Of a stretch of 64,000 nt of DNA, positions 16,706 through 25,543 are shown one piece after another (the stretch's first letter is position 1; each line of letters begins with the position of its first letter). The notes below the pieces were generated by a model. The model saw only the letters and a list, made by a program, of their open reading frames with translations. It was not told the DNA's origin and searched no databases. Source of the DNA: an uncultured Peptoniphilaceae bacterium (GTDB lineage: Bacteria > Bacillota > Clostridia > Tissierellales > Peptoniphilaceae); contig CALTTP010000008.1 in NCBI GenBank assembly GCA_943912255.1, positions 1 through 64,000 of the forward strand. The letters are read 5' to 3'. The position numbers and the translations under genes were made by a program.

Positions 16706-16849
16706 CTTACATTTATGAATTTTATGTGTGTGGTGTTTGTATATCTTTTTAAAAGCACTTTCATAAGTTTTTTCACTTTTAGTAACATAATCTACTTCTA
16801 AATTTAGAGTTTATTTTATAGGATATATTTTTGTAATTGCCATACTATA

Positions 16850-17045
16850 TACCATAACTTTCTTTTGATTTATTAAGAAGTAGGGAATGTATATCCCATA
16901 TCTCTTTGGTAATTTTTCTATTTGTTTATTAATTGATTCAATTTCATTTTTGTAAATAACACCAGTGGTATTAGTTGCCTTTGCAATCTGATTTATATTG
17001 TTTGTTGTATTTGAAAGTAACCATTGGAGATGTCTAAATAAATTA
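16850..17045 (-). pseudogene. mobC: Truncated, frameshifted second mobC copy
   Basis: Reads FRHLQWLLSNTTNNINQIAKATN, nearly the same as the C-terminal half of the intact MobC-like protein at 7561-7899. The first half of the gene is missing: homology stops near 17040 and the terminal repeat begins at 17054. A one-base shift after EKLPK moves the frame, because the next frame reads EIWDIHSLLL, matching ELWDVHSLLL of the intact copy. It is thus a relic left by a deletion that joined mobC to the right-end repeat and removed whatever lay between. The interval 16706-16849 holds nothing I recognise. Confidence 0.8.
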
Positions 17046-17053
17046 ATCCTCAT

Positions 17054-17174
17054 AATATGTACGCAAAAAGACCGCAGCTTGAAACTACGGTCTAATTTTT
17101 TGTCCAAATGCAAACCACTTGGAACTATTATTCAATTTATTCTTTTTAACAAATGTTCCCATTTTAATCCCAGT
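17054..17174. repeat. 121-bp direct repeat, copy 2 (right end of element 2)
   Basis: Ungapped counterpart of 12205-12325, ending in TCCCAGT at 17168-17174 and lying 57 bases from the guaA stop codon. Bases 17175-17231 are T-rich and show no further feature. Confidence 0.85.
17070..17101 (+). terminator. Terminator within repeat copy 2
   Basis: Same AGACCG...CGGTCT hairpin and T tract as at 12220-12252. In this copy the upstream repressor has been deleted. Confidence 0.7.
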
Positions 17175-17231
17175 TATAGTTTTTTATCTTCTGTGACCGT
17201 TGATTTTACAAGATTTTTTGTTTTTTTGCGA

Positions 17232-18746
17232 TTACTCCCACTCGATTGTCGCTGGTGGTTTGCTTGTCACGTCATACACTATTCTATTTATATGTTCTAC
17301 TTCGTTTACTATTCTCACTGATACTTTGTCCAGCACTTCATATGGTATTCTAACCCAATCGGCAGTCATAAAGTCGGTTGTATGGACTGCTCTTAGTGCC
17401 AAGGTATAGTCGTAAGTTCTAAAGTCTCCCATGACTCCTACGGTTCTATTTTCTGTTAGGACTGCGAAGTATTGGGATAGATTTTCCACTTTATTCTTCT
17501 CTAGTTCTTCTCTAAAGATAAAGTCGGCATCACGAAGTATCTCTAGTTTTTCTTCTGTAACTTCTCCCATTACTCTTATGCCAAGGCCTGGTCCTGGGAA
17601 GGGCTGTCTATTTACTAGGACTTCTGCAAGGCCTAGTTCTTTTCCAAGTCTTCTTACTTCGTCTTTAAACAATAGTCTTAGTGGTTCGATAAGTCCTTTA
17701 AAGTCCACTACGTCTGGCAGTCCTCCCACGTTGTGGTGAGACTTTATTACGGCTGCATCTCCTATTCCCGATTCGATTATATCTGGGTAGATAGTACCTT
17801 GGGCTAGGAAGTCGACTTTTCCTATCTTCTTGGCTTCGTCTTCAAAGACTCTAATAAATTCTTCTCCTATGACCTTTCTTTTTTGTTCTGGATCTTTAAC
17901 TCCCTTTAGTTTTGAAAGAAAACGGTCCTTTGCATTTACTCTAATAAAGTTCATGCCAGAGTCTTTAAAGGACTCTTCTACTTCGTCTCCTTCATTCTTC
18001 CTCATTAGACCATGGTCAACGAAGATACAGGTCAATTGGTCTCCTAAGGCCTTGGAAAGAAGGGCTGCAACTACTGATGAGTCCACTCCTCCGGACAATG
18101 CTAAAAGGACTTTTTTGTCGCCAACTTTCTTTTTTGCATCTTCTATGGCAACTTTAGCATAATTTGCCATGGTCCAGTCCTGTTTTGCTTTACAGATTTC
18201 CACTAAGAAGTTTTCTATCATCTTTAGTCCATATTCTGAATGATTTACTTCTGGATGAAATTGTAATGCGTATAGCTTCTTGTCTTCATTTACCATGGCA
18301 GCAATTTCAGTATTTGAACTATGGCCAATATTTTTAAATCCTTCTGGTAATTTTACAACTTTATCTACATGACTCATCCAAACTGTATTGGTCTTTGGAA
18401 TGTCCTTAAAGATTTGGCTGTCCTCTGTGAAAAATTCCGTCTTTCCAAACTCCCTTTGGCTGGACTGTTTAACTTCTCCTCCTAGACTATGTGCCATTAA
18501 CTGCATTCCATAGCAAAGTCCAAGGATTGGAATGCCCAGTTCAAAGATTTCTCTTTCTATCTTTGGAGCTTCATCTATATAAACAGAATTTGGGCCACCG
18601 GTGAAGATAATCCCCTCCGGTGACTTTTCTTTAACTTTTTCTAGAGCCTTGGTGTAGGGAACAACTTCACAATATACATTTAAGTCCCTGATTCTTCTAG
18701 CGATCAATTGATTGTACTGACCGCCAAAGTCTACTACTAATATCAT
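17232..18746 (-). CDS. guaA: GMP synthase (glutamine-hydrolysing)
   Basis: 504-residue enzyme making GMP from XMP, glutamine and ATP. The N-terminal class I amidotransferase has its nucleophile in LGLCYGMQL near residue 80 and the H/E pair in LQFHPEVNHSE. The ATP pyrophosphatase loop LSGGVDSSV is near residue 215, and the C-terminal dimerisation domain ends in the invariant PPATIEWE. The ATG at 18746 follows GAGGAGA; a slightly longer TTG start is rejected. It lies 21 bases downstream of the purD-purL fusion and is probably co-transcribed. The 3' end of guaA is a known docking site for genomic islands, and the mobile region begins directly after it. Confidence 0.97.
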   Translation of the reverse strand: MILVVDFGGQYNQLIARRIRDLNVYCEVVPYTKALEKVKEKSPEGIIFTGGPNSVYIDEAPKIEREIFELGIPILGLCYGMQLMAHSLGGEVKQSSQREFGKTEFFTEDSQIFKDIPKTNTVWMSHVDKVVKLPEGFKNIGHSSNTEIAAMVNEDKKLYALQFHPEVNHSEYGLKMIENFLVEICKAKQDWTMANYAKVAIEDAKKKVGDKKVLLALSGGVDSSVVAALLSKALGDQLTCIFVDHGLMRKNEGDEVEESFKDSGMNFIRVNAKDRFLSKLKGVKDPEQKRKVIGEEFIRVFEDEAKKIGKVDFLAQGTIYPDIIESGIGDAAVIKSHHNVGGLPDVVDFKGLIEPLRLLFKDEVRRLGKELGLAEVLVNRQPFPGPGLGIRVMGEVTEEKLEILRDADFIFREELEKNKVENLSQYFAVLTENRTVGVMGDFRTYDYTLALRAVHTTDFMTADWVRIPYEVLDKVSVRIVNEVEHINRIVYDVTSKPPATIEWE

Positions 18747-18767
18747 AAATTTTCTCCTCAATTTCTC

Positions 18768-21700
18768 TTATTTATCCAAGCCCTTTGTGAAATAGTCCAC
18801 TGCAGATCCAAATAGGTTTTGTACCTCAATATCATAGATATTCTTATAGATGTCTGGAGTGACCCTTTCACTATGACCCATTTTACCGATTACCTTACCA
18901 TCCTTTGACATAATGGATTCTATGGAGTAGTCGGCTCCGTTGTAATTATTTACATATTGGATGACAACTTGTTCGTTTTCTAGAAGTTCATTAAGTTTTT
19001 CTTCCCCGATTACAAATCTACCTTCACCATGGGAAATTGGAACCTTATAGGTCTTTCCAGCTTCAACCCTTGTCAACCATGGAGAGTTATTTGTAAGGAC
19101 TTTAGTCTCTGCAATACATGCAATATGTCTTCTGCAGGTGTTAAATGTTATGGAAGGGTCCTCTTCCTTGGTTTCAGTCACTTTTCCATATGGAAGAAGT
19201 CCAGTCTTTATAAGGGCTTGGAATCCGTTACAAATTCCTATTACAAGTCCGTCATTTTCATCTAGCATGTAGTCAATTGCATCTGAAATCTCCTTGCTTC
19301 TTAAAACATTGGCAATGAACTTTCCTGATCCGTCAGGTTCGTCTCCCATGGAGAAACCTCCTGGTATAGCAAATATTTGAGATTTCTTAATGGACTCAGC
19401 AAGCTCTTTAATGGACTCTTCAATGTCCTTTTGGTTTTGATTTCTAAAGACTTTCACTTCCCCAGTAGCTCCATTTTCTTTGAAGGCTTCCAATGTGTCC
19501 CATTCACTGTTAGTGCCTGGGAAAGAAGCAACTGTTACAAATGGTTTTTCACACGGTTTGTTGGAAACAAGTTTTCTTTCTACCTTTTTATTATTAAGTT
19601 CTTTAAGTTCAATATCTTCTTTAGGTTTAAACACCTTATCTAAAGTGTGAAGATAGTTTTCTTTAAGAGCTTCTTTTTCCAGTTTAACTCCATTTACTAA
19701 AATATCATCTGAAAACTCACCGATTTTTTCGATAAATTCTCTGTCTTCCAGGTATTCAACGATGAAGGTACCATATCTTGGAGAATATAGATCCTTAAGT
19801 TCTATATCAAATCCAGTATTCCCCACTGCGTTATTGTAAATAAGTGGAAGGGTACCCTTATGGTTTACAGCAATGGCAGTAAGGATATTTCCATCTACAA
19901 TGTCACTGTGAATTTTTTCCATATTCTTCTTTAACTCTTCTAAGTCAAGCATTCCATTTTTATCGTATTCTATATTTACTAGACCTAGATGTCCCTTGCC
20001 TTTAAAGTCTTGGGATGTTATGTTTTCCAGGTCTTCAGTAGTAATGGCAAAGGAGATTAATGTTGGTGGTACTGAAATATCTTCAAAAGTTCCACTCATT
20101 GAGTCCTTTCCTCCGATTGGAGGCGCCTTGAAGAACTTCGCTGCCACATAGGCTCCAAGTAATGACTTAAGTGGTTTTGACCAAGATTTTTCATCAGTCA
20201 ATCTCTCATAGTATTCTTGGAAAGTAAGTCTAATCTTATTAAGGTCAGATCCTGTTGCTACAAGCTTACAGATAGACTCAATTACAGCGTAGTAACCACC
20301 TAAGAACTGAGACTTCTCTGATAGATATGGATTGAATCCATAACTCATTATAGAAGATGTCTTAGTCTTGTATTCGTCAGTGTATGGGATAAGGGCTGCC
20401 ATAGCTTGGGACTGATTATACTGTTTTTTACCCCCGTATGGGTGTAGAACTGTACCTCTACCAACAGATGCATCAAATAGTTCCATTAAATTTCTTTGAC
20501 TTGTGATATTTAAATCCTCTAAATAATCTTTCAGATTTTCAGGATTATTGTCCTCATTCTTTAAAAGTTCTGGCACATCTTCATTGTCCACCATAACTTC
20601 TTGATTTCTTGTAGCTCCATTGGTGTTGATAAAGTCGTAGGAAAGTTCGCAAACCACTTTATCTTCATAGTACATAATCATTCTATTTTTATCGTTAATC
20701 TCTGCCACTTGTGTGTACTCAAGATTTTCCATATCACAGTACTTTGCAAATTCATCAAAGTCCTTTTCCCTTATTAGAACTGCCATTCTCTCTTGGGATT
20801 CGGAAATAGCTATTTCCATTGGGCTTAGTCCTCTGTATTTTAGAGGCACTCTATCTAAATGTATGGTGATTCCATCGGCAATTTCTCCAATGGCTACACA
20901 TACACCACCAGCACCAAAGTCGTTACATTTCTTTATAAGCCTGGTTACATTTCCGTTTCTGAAAAGTCGTTGAATCTTTCTTTCCTCTGGTGCATTACCC
21001 TTTTGTACCTGTGCCGATTCGGTGTTAATGGATTCTTCGGTGTGGGTTTTAGAAGAACCAGTAGCTCCTCCAATACCATCTCTTCCTGTTTTTCCACCAA
21101 GAAGTAGCACAATGTCTCCAGTTTCTGGTTCCTCTCTTACCACATTTTCCAGTGGCGCCGCTGCAATTACAGCTCCCGCTTCCAGTCTTTTAGCCACATA
21201 TCCTGGATGATAAACCTCTTCTACAAAACCTGAAGGCAAACCTATTTGGTTACCATAGGAAGAGTATCCAAGAGCAGCTTCACGAACGATTTTCAGTTGT
21301 GGTAATTTACCTGGTAGGGTTTCAGAAATGTCCTTTCTTGGGTCATCTGCTCCAGAAATTCTCATAGCTTGATATACATAGGATCTTCCAGAAAGGGGAT
21401 CCCTTATGGCTCCACCTAGGCAGGTACTTGCTCCACCTAAAGGCTCTATTTCTGTAGGATGATTGTGGGTTTCATTCTTAAACATAAGCAGGTAGTCCCT
21501 AAGTTCTTCTTTTCCGTCTATATCTACTTTGACTTTTATCTTTACAGAGCAGGCGTTTATTTCAGAGGAAATCTCTAAGTCTTCCAGTTCTCCCGTCTGT
21601 CTAAAGTACTTACCTAAAATAGTTCCCAAGTTCATTAAGGAGATTTCCTTAGTTACCCCAAGTTTTTCCCTCATACATAAATAGTCTTGGAAAGTCTCTC

Positions 21701-23684
21701 TAATAATAGTATCCAGAGCTGTCTTTTCACTAAAACCTACTTTTAAGAAAGTATTAAAAGTGGTATGTCTACAGTGGTCGGACCAATAGGTGTCTAAAAC
21801 TCTGATTTCAGTTATATTAGGATCCCTATTTTCGCTTTTGAAGTATTCACTAATGCATTTTAAATCCTCAAAACTCATGGCAAGATTTTGCTCTTCTAAA
21901 AATCTTTCCAGTCCCTTGTCATCTAATTTAATAAACCCGTCAAATACAGGATTTTCTCTATTAACACTTCCCTGTTGAGCTAAGGTTGTTGGAATTCCAA
22001 GTAGAGGAACCCTTTGTGAGTCCACTGGATTTACTAAGAAGTCTACAATTTTATCCAACTCCTCATTATTAACTCCAGTTATGGAATATACAGTGGAAGT
22101 CTGAGCATCTATTTCCTTTCCTAGTACAAGGTAGCAAGTGTCTTTTAAAGCCTGTCTTCTTTGGTCGAACTGTCCTGGAAGGTAGGATACGCAAATTGCA
22201 TTTTCCATGGAAGCTTGTAAATCCAAGGCTTCTTTACCTGTGTAGATATTGTCTACCACCTTTTCAGAAAGTATAGTATCCTTTACTTTATTCAAATCCT
22301 CATCAGATATTTCCATATCATATCTGTTGTAGATTTGAGCATCCTTTGGCTCAAATCCCAGTGCATTTTTTATTTCTTCTTTTAATTCCTTAGCTCTATA
22401 ATTAAATCTATCTTTTTTACAAACATAGACCCTTTTAACACTTGGGCCAATATCCTTTCTATATTGCATATTATCAAAGCTAATCTTCTTAGCATCTTCA
22501 TAAACTTGACTTTTTACTTCATCAAAGTCTTCCCCAATGGCTACTAAGTTTAGCACCCTGCCACCAGAAGTATGGTAATTATTATCCAGTTCCACAGTAC
22601 CTGCATGTATAAGATTGGACTTAAGTCCTTCCTCTATATCTATCTTTAAATTCTTATCATAGGATCCTGGATATCCACCAGAAGCTAGAACTAGGCAGAT
22701 AGCCTTTTTATCGTTTATCTTAAGTTCTACAGATTTCAAATCTCCAGAAGCAGTTTTTTCAAGTAATTCCAATAGGTCGTTTTCAATTAGAGGTAGTATA
22801 ACTTGAGTTTCCGGATCTCCAAATCTTGAATTGAATTCAAGGACATAGACTCCTTGGTGATTTATCATAAGGCCTATAAATAAAGCTCCTCTATAGTCTA
22901 AATTCTCTTCTTTAAAGCCTTTTAACACCTTGTCCAATACCTCTTCCTTTATCCTAGGCATAAAACTTTCCCCTTCTAAATTTGGAGCGAAAGTTCCCAT
23001 GCCACCGGTGTTTGGCCCCTTTTCATTTTCAAAGACCTTTTTATGATCCTTGGAAGTTGGGAAGATTACCATATCTTTAGAGTCTGTAAGGACTATTAAA
23101 CTCATTTCAAAACCTTGGATAAATTCTTCTACAACTATCTTTTTCTCACCAAAAATTCCCTTTTCAAGAACTTCCTCAATGAATTTATCAGATTCCTCAA
23201 CGTTATTTACAATTTTTACACCTTTTCCTGCTGCAAGGCCATCTGCCTTTAAAACAGCCCTACCTTTTTCTTCCAGTAGTTTTTTAGAAAAGTCCTTAGC
23301 CTTATCTACATCAGTGGTTTCTAGGTGTTCTGCCGTCTTTATTTTATGTCTTATTAAAAAGTCCTTAGTATGGGACTTGGATTTTTCAAAACAGGCTCCG
23401 TCACTTTTAGGACCAAAGATCTTAAGCCCCTTTTCTTCAAATAAGTCTACAATACCGTCGCAAAGTGGCGCTTCAGGACCTACAACTGTAAAGTCAATGT
23501 CCTTTTCTAAAGCAAATTTAAGTAAATTTTCCAATTCTTCACATGGAATATCTATATTTTCACCAAGAGACTTGGTGCCTCCATTCCCTGGAGCAAAGAA
23601 AAGCTCTCTACTACTATCATCTTTTAGTAGTTTTTGTCCAATAGCGTATTCCCTTCCACCGCTACCAATTATAAGTATTCTCAT
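18768..23684 (-). CDS. purD-purL: Fused GAR synthetase-FGAM synthase (PurD-PurL)
   Basis: One 1638-residue frame joins two purine enzymes. Residues 1 to about 415 are PurD (phosphoribosylamine-glycine ligase), with the GSGGREYAIG start, ATP-grasp ADGLAAGKGV and FNSRFGDPETQ, and the usual ending MQYRKDIG. From PSVKRVYVCKK onward is a full-length PurL of the large single-chain type: FGAM synthase domains with FKNETHNHPTEIEP, and a glutaminase domain from about 1378 with catalytic C in GICNGFQAL (about 1485) and SHGEGRF. There is almost no linker. PurD and PurL act at steps 2 and 4 of IMP synthesis; step 3 (PurN or PurT) is not in this window. GGGGAGGAATT precedes the ATG. Confidence 0.95.
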   Translation of the reverse strand: MRILIIGSGGREYAIGQKLLKDDSSRELFFAPGNGGTKSLGENIDIPCEELENLLKFALEKDIDFTVVGPEAPLCDGIVDLFEEKGLKIFGPKSDGACFEKSKSHTKDFLIRHKIKTAEHLETTDVDKAKDFSKKLLEEKGRAVLKADGLAAGKGVKIVNNVEESDKFIEEVLEKGIFGEKKIVVEEFIQGFEMSLIVLTDSKDMVIFPTSKDHKKVFENEKGPNTGGMGTFAPNLEGESFMPRIKEEVLDKVLKGFKEENLDYRGALFIGLMINHQGVYVLEFNSRFGDPETQVILPLIENDLLELLEKTASGDLKSVELKINDKKAICLVLASGGYPGSYDKNLKIDIEEGLKSNLIHAGTVELDNNYHTSGGRVLNLVAIGEDFDEVKSQVYEDAKKISFDNMQYRKDIGPSVKRVYVCKKDRFNYRAKELKEEIKNALGFEPKDAQIYNRYDMEISDEDLNKVKDTILSEKVVDNIYTGKEALDLQASMENAICVSYLPGQFDQRRQALKDTCYLVLGKEIDAQTSTVYSITGVNNEELDKIVDFLVNPVDSQRVPLLGIPTTLAQQGSVNRENPVFDGFIKLDDKGLERFLEEQNLAMSFEDLKCISEYFKSENRDPNITEIRVLDTYWSDHCRHTTFNTFLKVGFSEKTALDTIIRETFQDYLCMREKLGVTKEISLMNLGTILGKYFRQTGELEDLEISSEINACSVKIKVKVDIDGKEELRDYLLMFKNETHNHPTEIEPLGGASTCLGGAIRDPLSGRSYVYQAMRISGADDPRKDISETLPGKLPQLKIVREAALGYSSYGNQIGLPSGFVEEVYHPGYVAKRLEAGAVIAAAPLENVVREEPETGDIVLLLGGKTGRDGIGGATGSSKTHTEESINTESAQVQKGNAPEERKIQRLFRNGNVTRLIKKCNDFGAGGVCVAIGEIADGITIHLDRVPLKYRGLSPMEIAISESQERMAVLIREKDFDEFAKYCDMENLEYTQVAEINDKNRMIMYYEDKVVCELSYDFINTNGATRNQEVMVDNEDVPELLKNEDNNPENLKDYLEDLNITSQRNLMELFDASVGRGTVLHPYGGKKQYNQSQAMAALIPYTDEYKTKTSSIMSYGFNPYLSEKSQFLGGYYAVIESICKLVATGSDLNKIRLTFQEYYERLTDEKSWSKPLKSLLGAYVAAKFFKAPPIGGKDSMSGTFEDISVPPTLISFAITTEDLENITSQDFKGKGHLGLVNIEYDKNGMLDLEELKKNMEKIHSDIVDGNILTAIAVNHKGTLPLIYNNAVGNTGFDIELKDLYSPRYGTFIVEYLEDREFIEKIGEFSDDILVNGVKLEKEALKENYLHTLDKVFKPKEDIELKELNNKKVERKLVSNKPCEKPFVTVASFPGTNSEWDTLEAFKENGATGEVKVFRNQNQKDIEESIKELAESIKKSQIFAIPGGFSMGDEPDGSGKFIANVLRSKEISDAIDYMLDENDGLVIGICNGFQALIKTGLLPYGKVTETKEEDPSITFNTCRRHIACIAETKVLTNNSPWLTRVEAGKTYKVPISHGEGRFVIGEEKLNELLENEQVVIQYVNNYNGADYSIESIMSKDGKVIGKMGHSERVTPDIYKNIYDIEVQNLFGSAVDYFTKGLDK

Positions 23685-23754
23685 AATTCCTCCCCTTGTA
23701 ATAATTTGGATAAAATTCTTGTAAGTTAAACAATCAAAAACTAGAGTTAGATCG

Positions 23755-23786
23755 TTAATAAAATAGAGAACCCCTATCGGATTCTC
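23755..23786 (-). terminator. Terminator-like hairpin ahead of purD-purL, possible attenuator
   Basis: On the minus strand GAGAATCC-GATAG-GGGTTCTC (8 bp with one G-T pair) followed by TATTTTATT. It begins right after the leader ORF stop codon and about 70 bases before the fusion gene. No good promoter is seen between hairpin and gene. Confidence 0.5.
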
Positions 23787-23942
23787 CTAATTTGTACCTA
23801 CTTCAAGAGAACACACCAATCCCTTAGTCAGTTCCCTTTGAAATTTAAATATATAATTGTCTTTCCACAGGATAATATGCTTTGAAATAAAATTAGCTTC
23901 ATTCAAAGAAATTTCATTTAAATTTTTCTTAAAAATCCTCAT
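23787..23942 (-). CDS. 51-residue leader ORF upstream of purD-purL
   Basis: Unrecognised small protein (MRIFKKNLNEISLNEANF...) beginning with ATG at 23942 behind GAGGGGG and ending with TAG one base before a terminator-like hairpin. A TATAAT box lies about 25 bases upstream of the start. No signal peptide, transmembrane helix or run of a regulatory amino acid is evident. It may be a leader whose translation controls the hairpin, or a separate small gene with its own terminator. The rest of the 388-base gap 23685-24072 holds the hairpin, the promoter and the permease terminator. Confidence 0.5.
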   Translation of the reverse strand: MRIFKKNLNEISLNEANFISKHIILWKDNYIFKFQRELTKGLVCSLEVGTN

Positions 23943-23966
23943 ATTATCCCCCTCATCTACTCAATC

Positions 23967-23972
23967 ATTATA
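23967..23972 (-). promoter_or_regulatory. -10 box of the leader ORF/purD-purL transcript
   Basis: TGATATAAT on the minus strand gives TATAAT with a partial extended -10. The -35 region (TTTAAA or TTAAAC) is weak. Confidence 0.45.
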
Positions 23973-24043
23973 TCAAACTTTCCACCAAGTTTAAATTTTT
24001 TTGTGAAAGCATGTAGAGGTTTCAAAATCAAATGTAAGAAATG

Positions 24044-24069
24044 AAAAAAGGAAGCATAAATACTTCCTT
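24044..24069 (-). terminator. Terminator of the uracil/xanthine permease gene
   Basis: On the minus strand AAGGAAG-TATTTATG-CTTCCTT followed by a T tract, starting three bases after the stop codon. Confidence 0.8.
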
Positions 24070-24072
24070 AAA

Positions 24073-25332
24073 TTATTCATTCATAAGTCCTACTCTGTCA
24101 AATATATAGAAGATAAGACTTAGTACCACAGCTACCAATGATGAAAGCACCATTCCTGAAAGCTGTACTCCTCCTAGATTTAATGTAACTCCTGAAAGTC
24201 CAGTTACAAAGATTACTGAAGTAAGAATTAAATTTTTAGATTTGGAATAATCCACTCTATCATCTACCAGTAGTCTAATTCCTGACGAACCAATCATACC
24301 GTAAAGAAGGAAGGTTACTCCTCCTATAACATCCCCTGGAATCGTTGAAATTAGAGCTGAAAGAGGTCCAATAAAGGCCATCAGTATGGATATGCAAGCT
24401 GCTCCTGCAATTACATATACTGAATAAACCCCTGTAACTGCCATAACACCAATATTTTCTCCATAGGTTGTAGTTGGAACACCACCAATTAATCCAGACA
24501 AGGCTGTTGAAAAGTTGTCTGCAAAGATGGACCTATGAAGACCTGGGTCTTTTAGTAGGTTCTTACCTATTATATTGGAAGTTACCACCTGGTGACTTAT
24601 ATGCTCAGAAGCTATTACCAAAATAACTGGTAGCATTGTCAATATAGCTTTTAAGTCAAAAGCAGGCGCTCTAAAGGTTGGTAGGGTAAATAGTTTTGCT
24701 TCAAGTACGGGACTAAAGTCCACTATTTCAAAGGCAAAAGCTGTTAAATAACCAACGACAATGGCAATTAGAATTGGAATAGTTGCAAAAAACTTCCTAA
24801 AAGACACAGAACCGATAATTGCTACTGAAAGAGTTACTAAAAAGATAATAATATGTTCTGGTGAAGCATTTTCCGTCATTATCTCAGCGCCGATTTTTCC
24901 TCCATTAACAGTGGAACCTGCCAATTCAAAACCGATTAAAGCCACTACAGATCCCATGGCTGCTGGAGGTAAGACAACTCCTATCCAATCTGTGCCAAAT
25001 TTGTAGATGATATAGGCCAATATACATCCAATAAGACCAATGGCTATAAATCCACCTTGGGCATATTCTGGACCCATCTGTGAAATGACAATTCCTGCAG
25101 GTCCTAAGAAGGCAAAACTTGAACCTAGGTAGGCAGGAGCCTTTCCTTGAGTAATCAATATAAATAACAATGTTCCAATACCATTCATCAACAATACAAT
25201 GGCTGGATCAAATTTCAATACGATTGGAACCAATACTGATGCACCAAACATTGCAAAAGTATGTTGCAAGCTTAGTGGCAATAGCATGGAACCAGGTACT
25301 TTTTCATTAACACCATAAATTTTTCTTGACAT
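24073..25332 (-). CDS. uraA: Uracil/xanthine permease, NCS2 family
   Basis: 419-residue membrane transporter of the nucleobase:cation symporter-2 family, with about 14 hydrophobic segments. The start (MLLPLSLQHTFAMFGASVLVP) carries the conserved QH motif, and the second repeat has VTTSNIIGKNLL and the GGVPTTTYGENIGVMAVTGVYS signature of UraA/PyrP/PbuX proteins. The TTTYGENIG form is closest to uracil permeases, but xanthine cannot be excluded. It stands alone, divergent from a DUF819 gene, with GGAGGAATT before the ATG and a terminator just after the stop. No PyrR or purine riboswitch element was recognised upstream. Confidence 0.88.
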   Translation of the reverse strand: MSRKIYGVNEKVPGSMLLPLSLQHTFAMFGASVLVPIVLKFDPAIVLLMNGIGTLLFILITQGKAPAYLGSSFAFLGPAGIVISQMGPEYAQGGFIAIGLIGCILAYIIYKFGTDWIGVVLPPAAMGSVVALIGFELAGSTVNGGKIGAEIMTENASPEHIIIFLVTLSVAIIGSVSFRKFFATIPILIAIVVGYLTAFAFEIVDFSPVLEAKLFTLPTFRAPAFDLKAILTMLPVILVIASEHISHQVVTSNIIGKNLLKDPGLHRSIFADNFSTALSGLIGGVPTTTYGENIGVMAVTGVYSVYVIAGAACISILMAFIGPLSALISTIPGDVIGGVTFLLYGMIGSSGIRLLVDDRVDYSKSKNLILTSVIFVTGLSGVTLNLGGVQLSGMVLSSLVAVVLSLIFYIFDRVGLMNE

Positions 25333-25543
25333 AATTCCTCCTTAATTTCCTCTGTCTATTATACAATAAAAATTTTTTATTACCAGTAGATTATTGTGAT
25401 TTTATGTAAAATGTACATTATTTGTCCTATCTATATCCCCCAATATTCCCTCCCGTCTTGTAAATAAATTGACATTTCCGTTAGACTTTTCTTGTTTAGT
25501 GTTATAAAATAGTTGTGTATTTATTTTACAAGGAGGAGATTAT

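Noticed and set aside
16811..17113. 100-codon ORF as an intact gene
   Set aside because: Only its centre matches MobC; the first part is repeat sequence and the end is out of frame, so it is a pseudogene.
20713..23724. Several plus-strand ORFs up to 224 codons opposite purD-purL
   Set aside because: They mirror codon bias of the opposite strand; serine- and proline-rich shadows without starts or family signatures.
23685..23786. Purine riboswitch ahead of purD-purL
   Set aside because: The conserved junction and loop sequences are absent; only a single hairpin is found.
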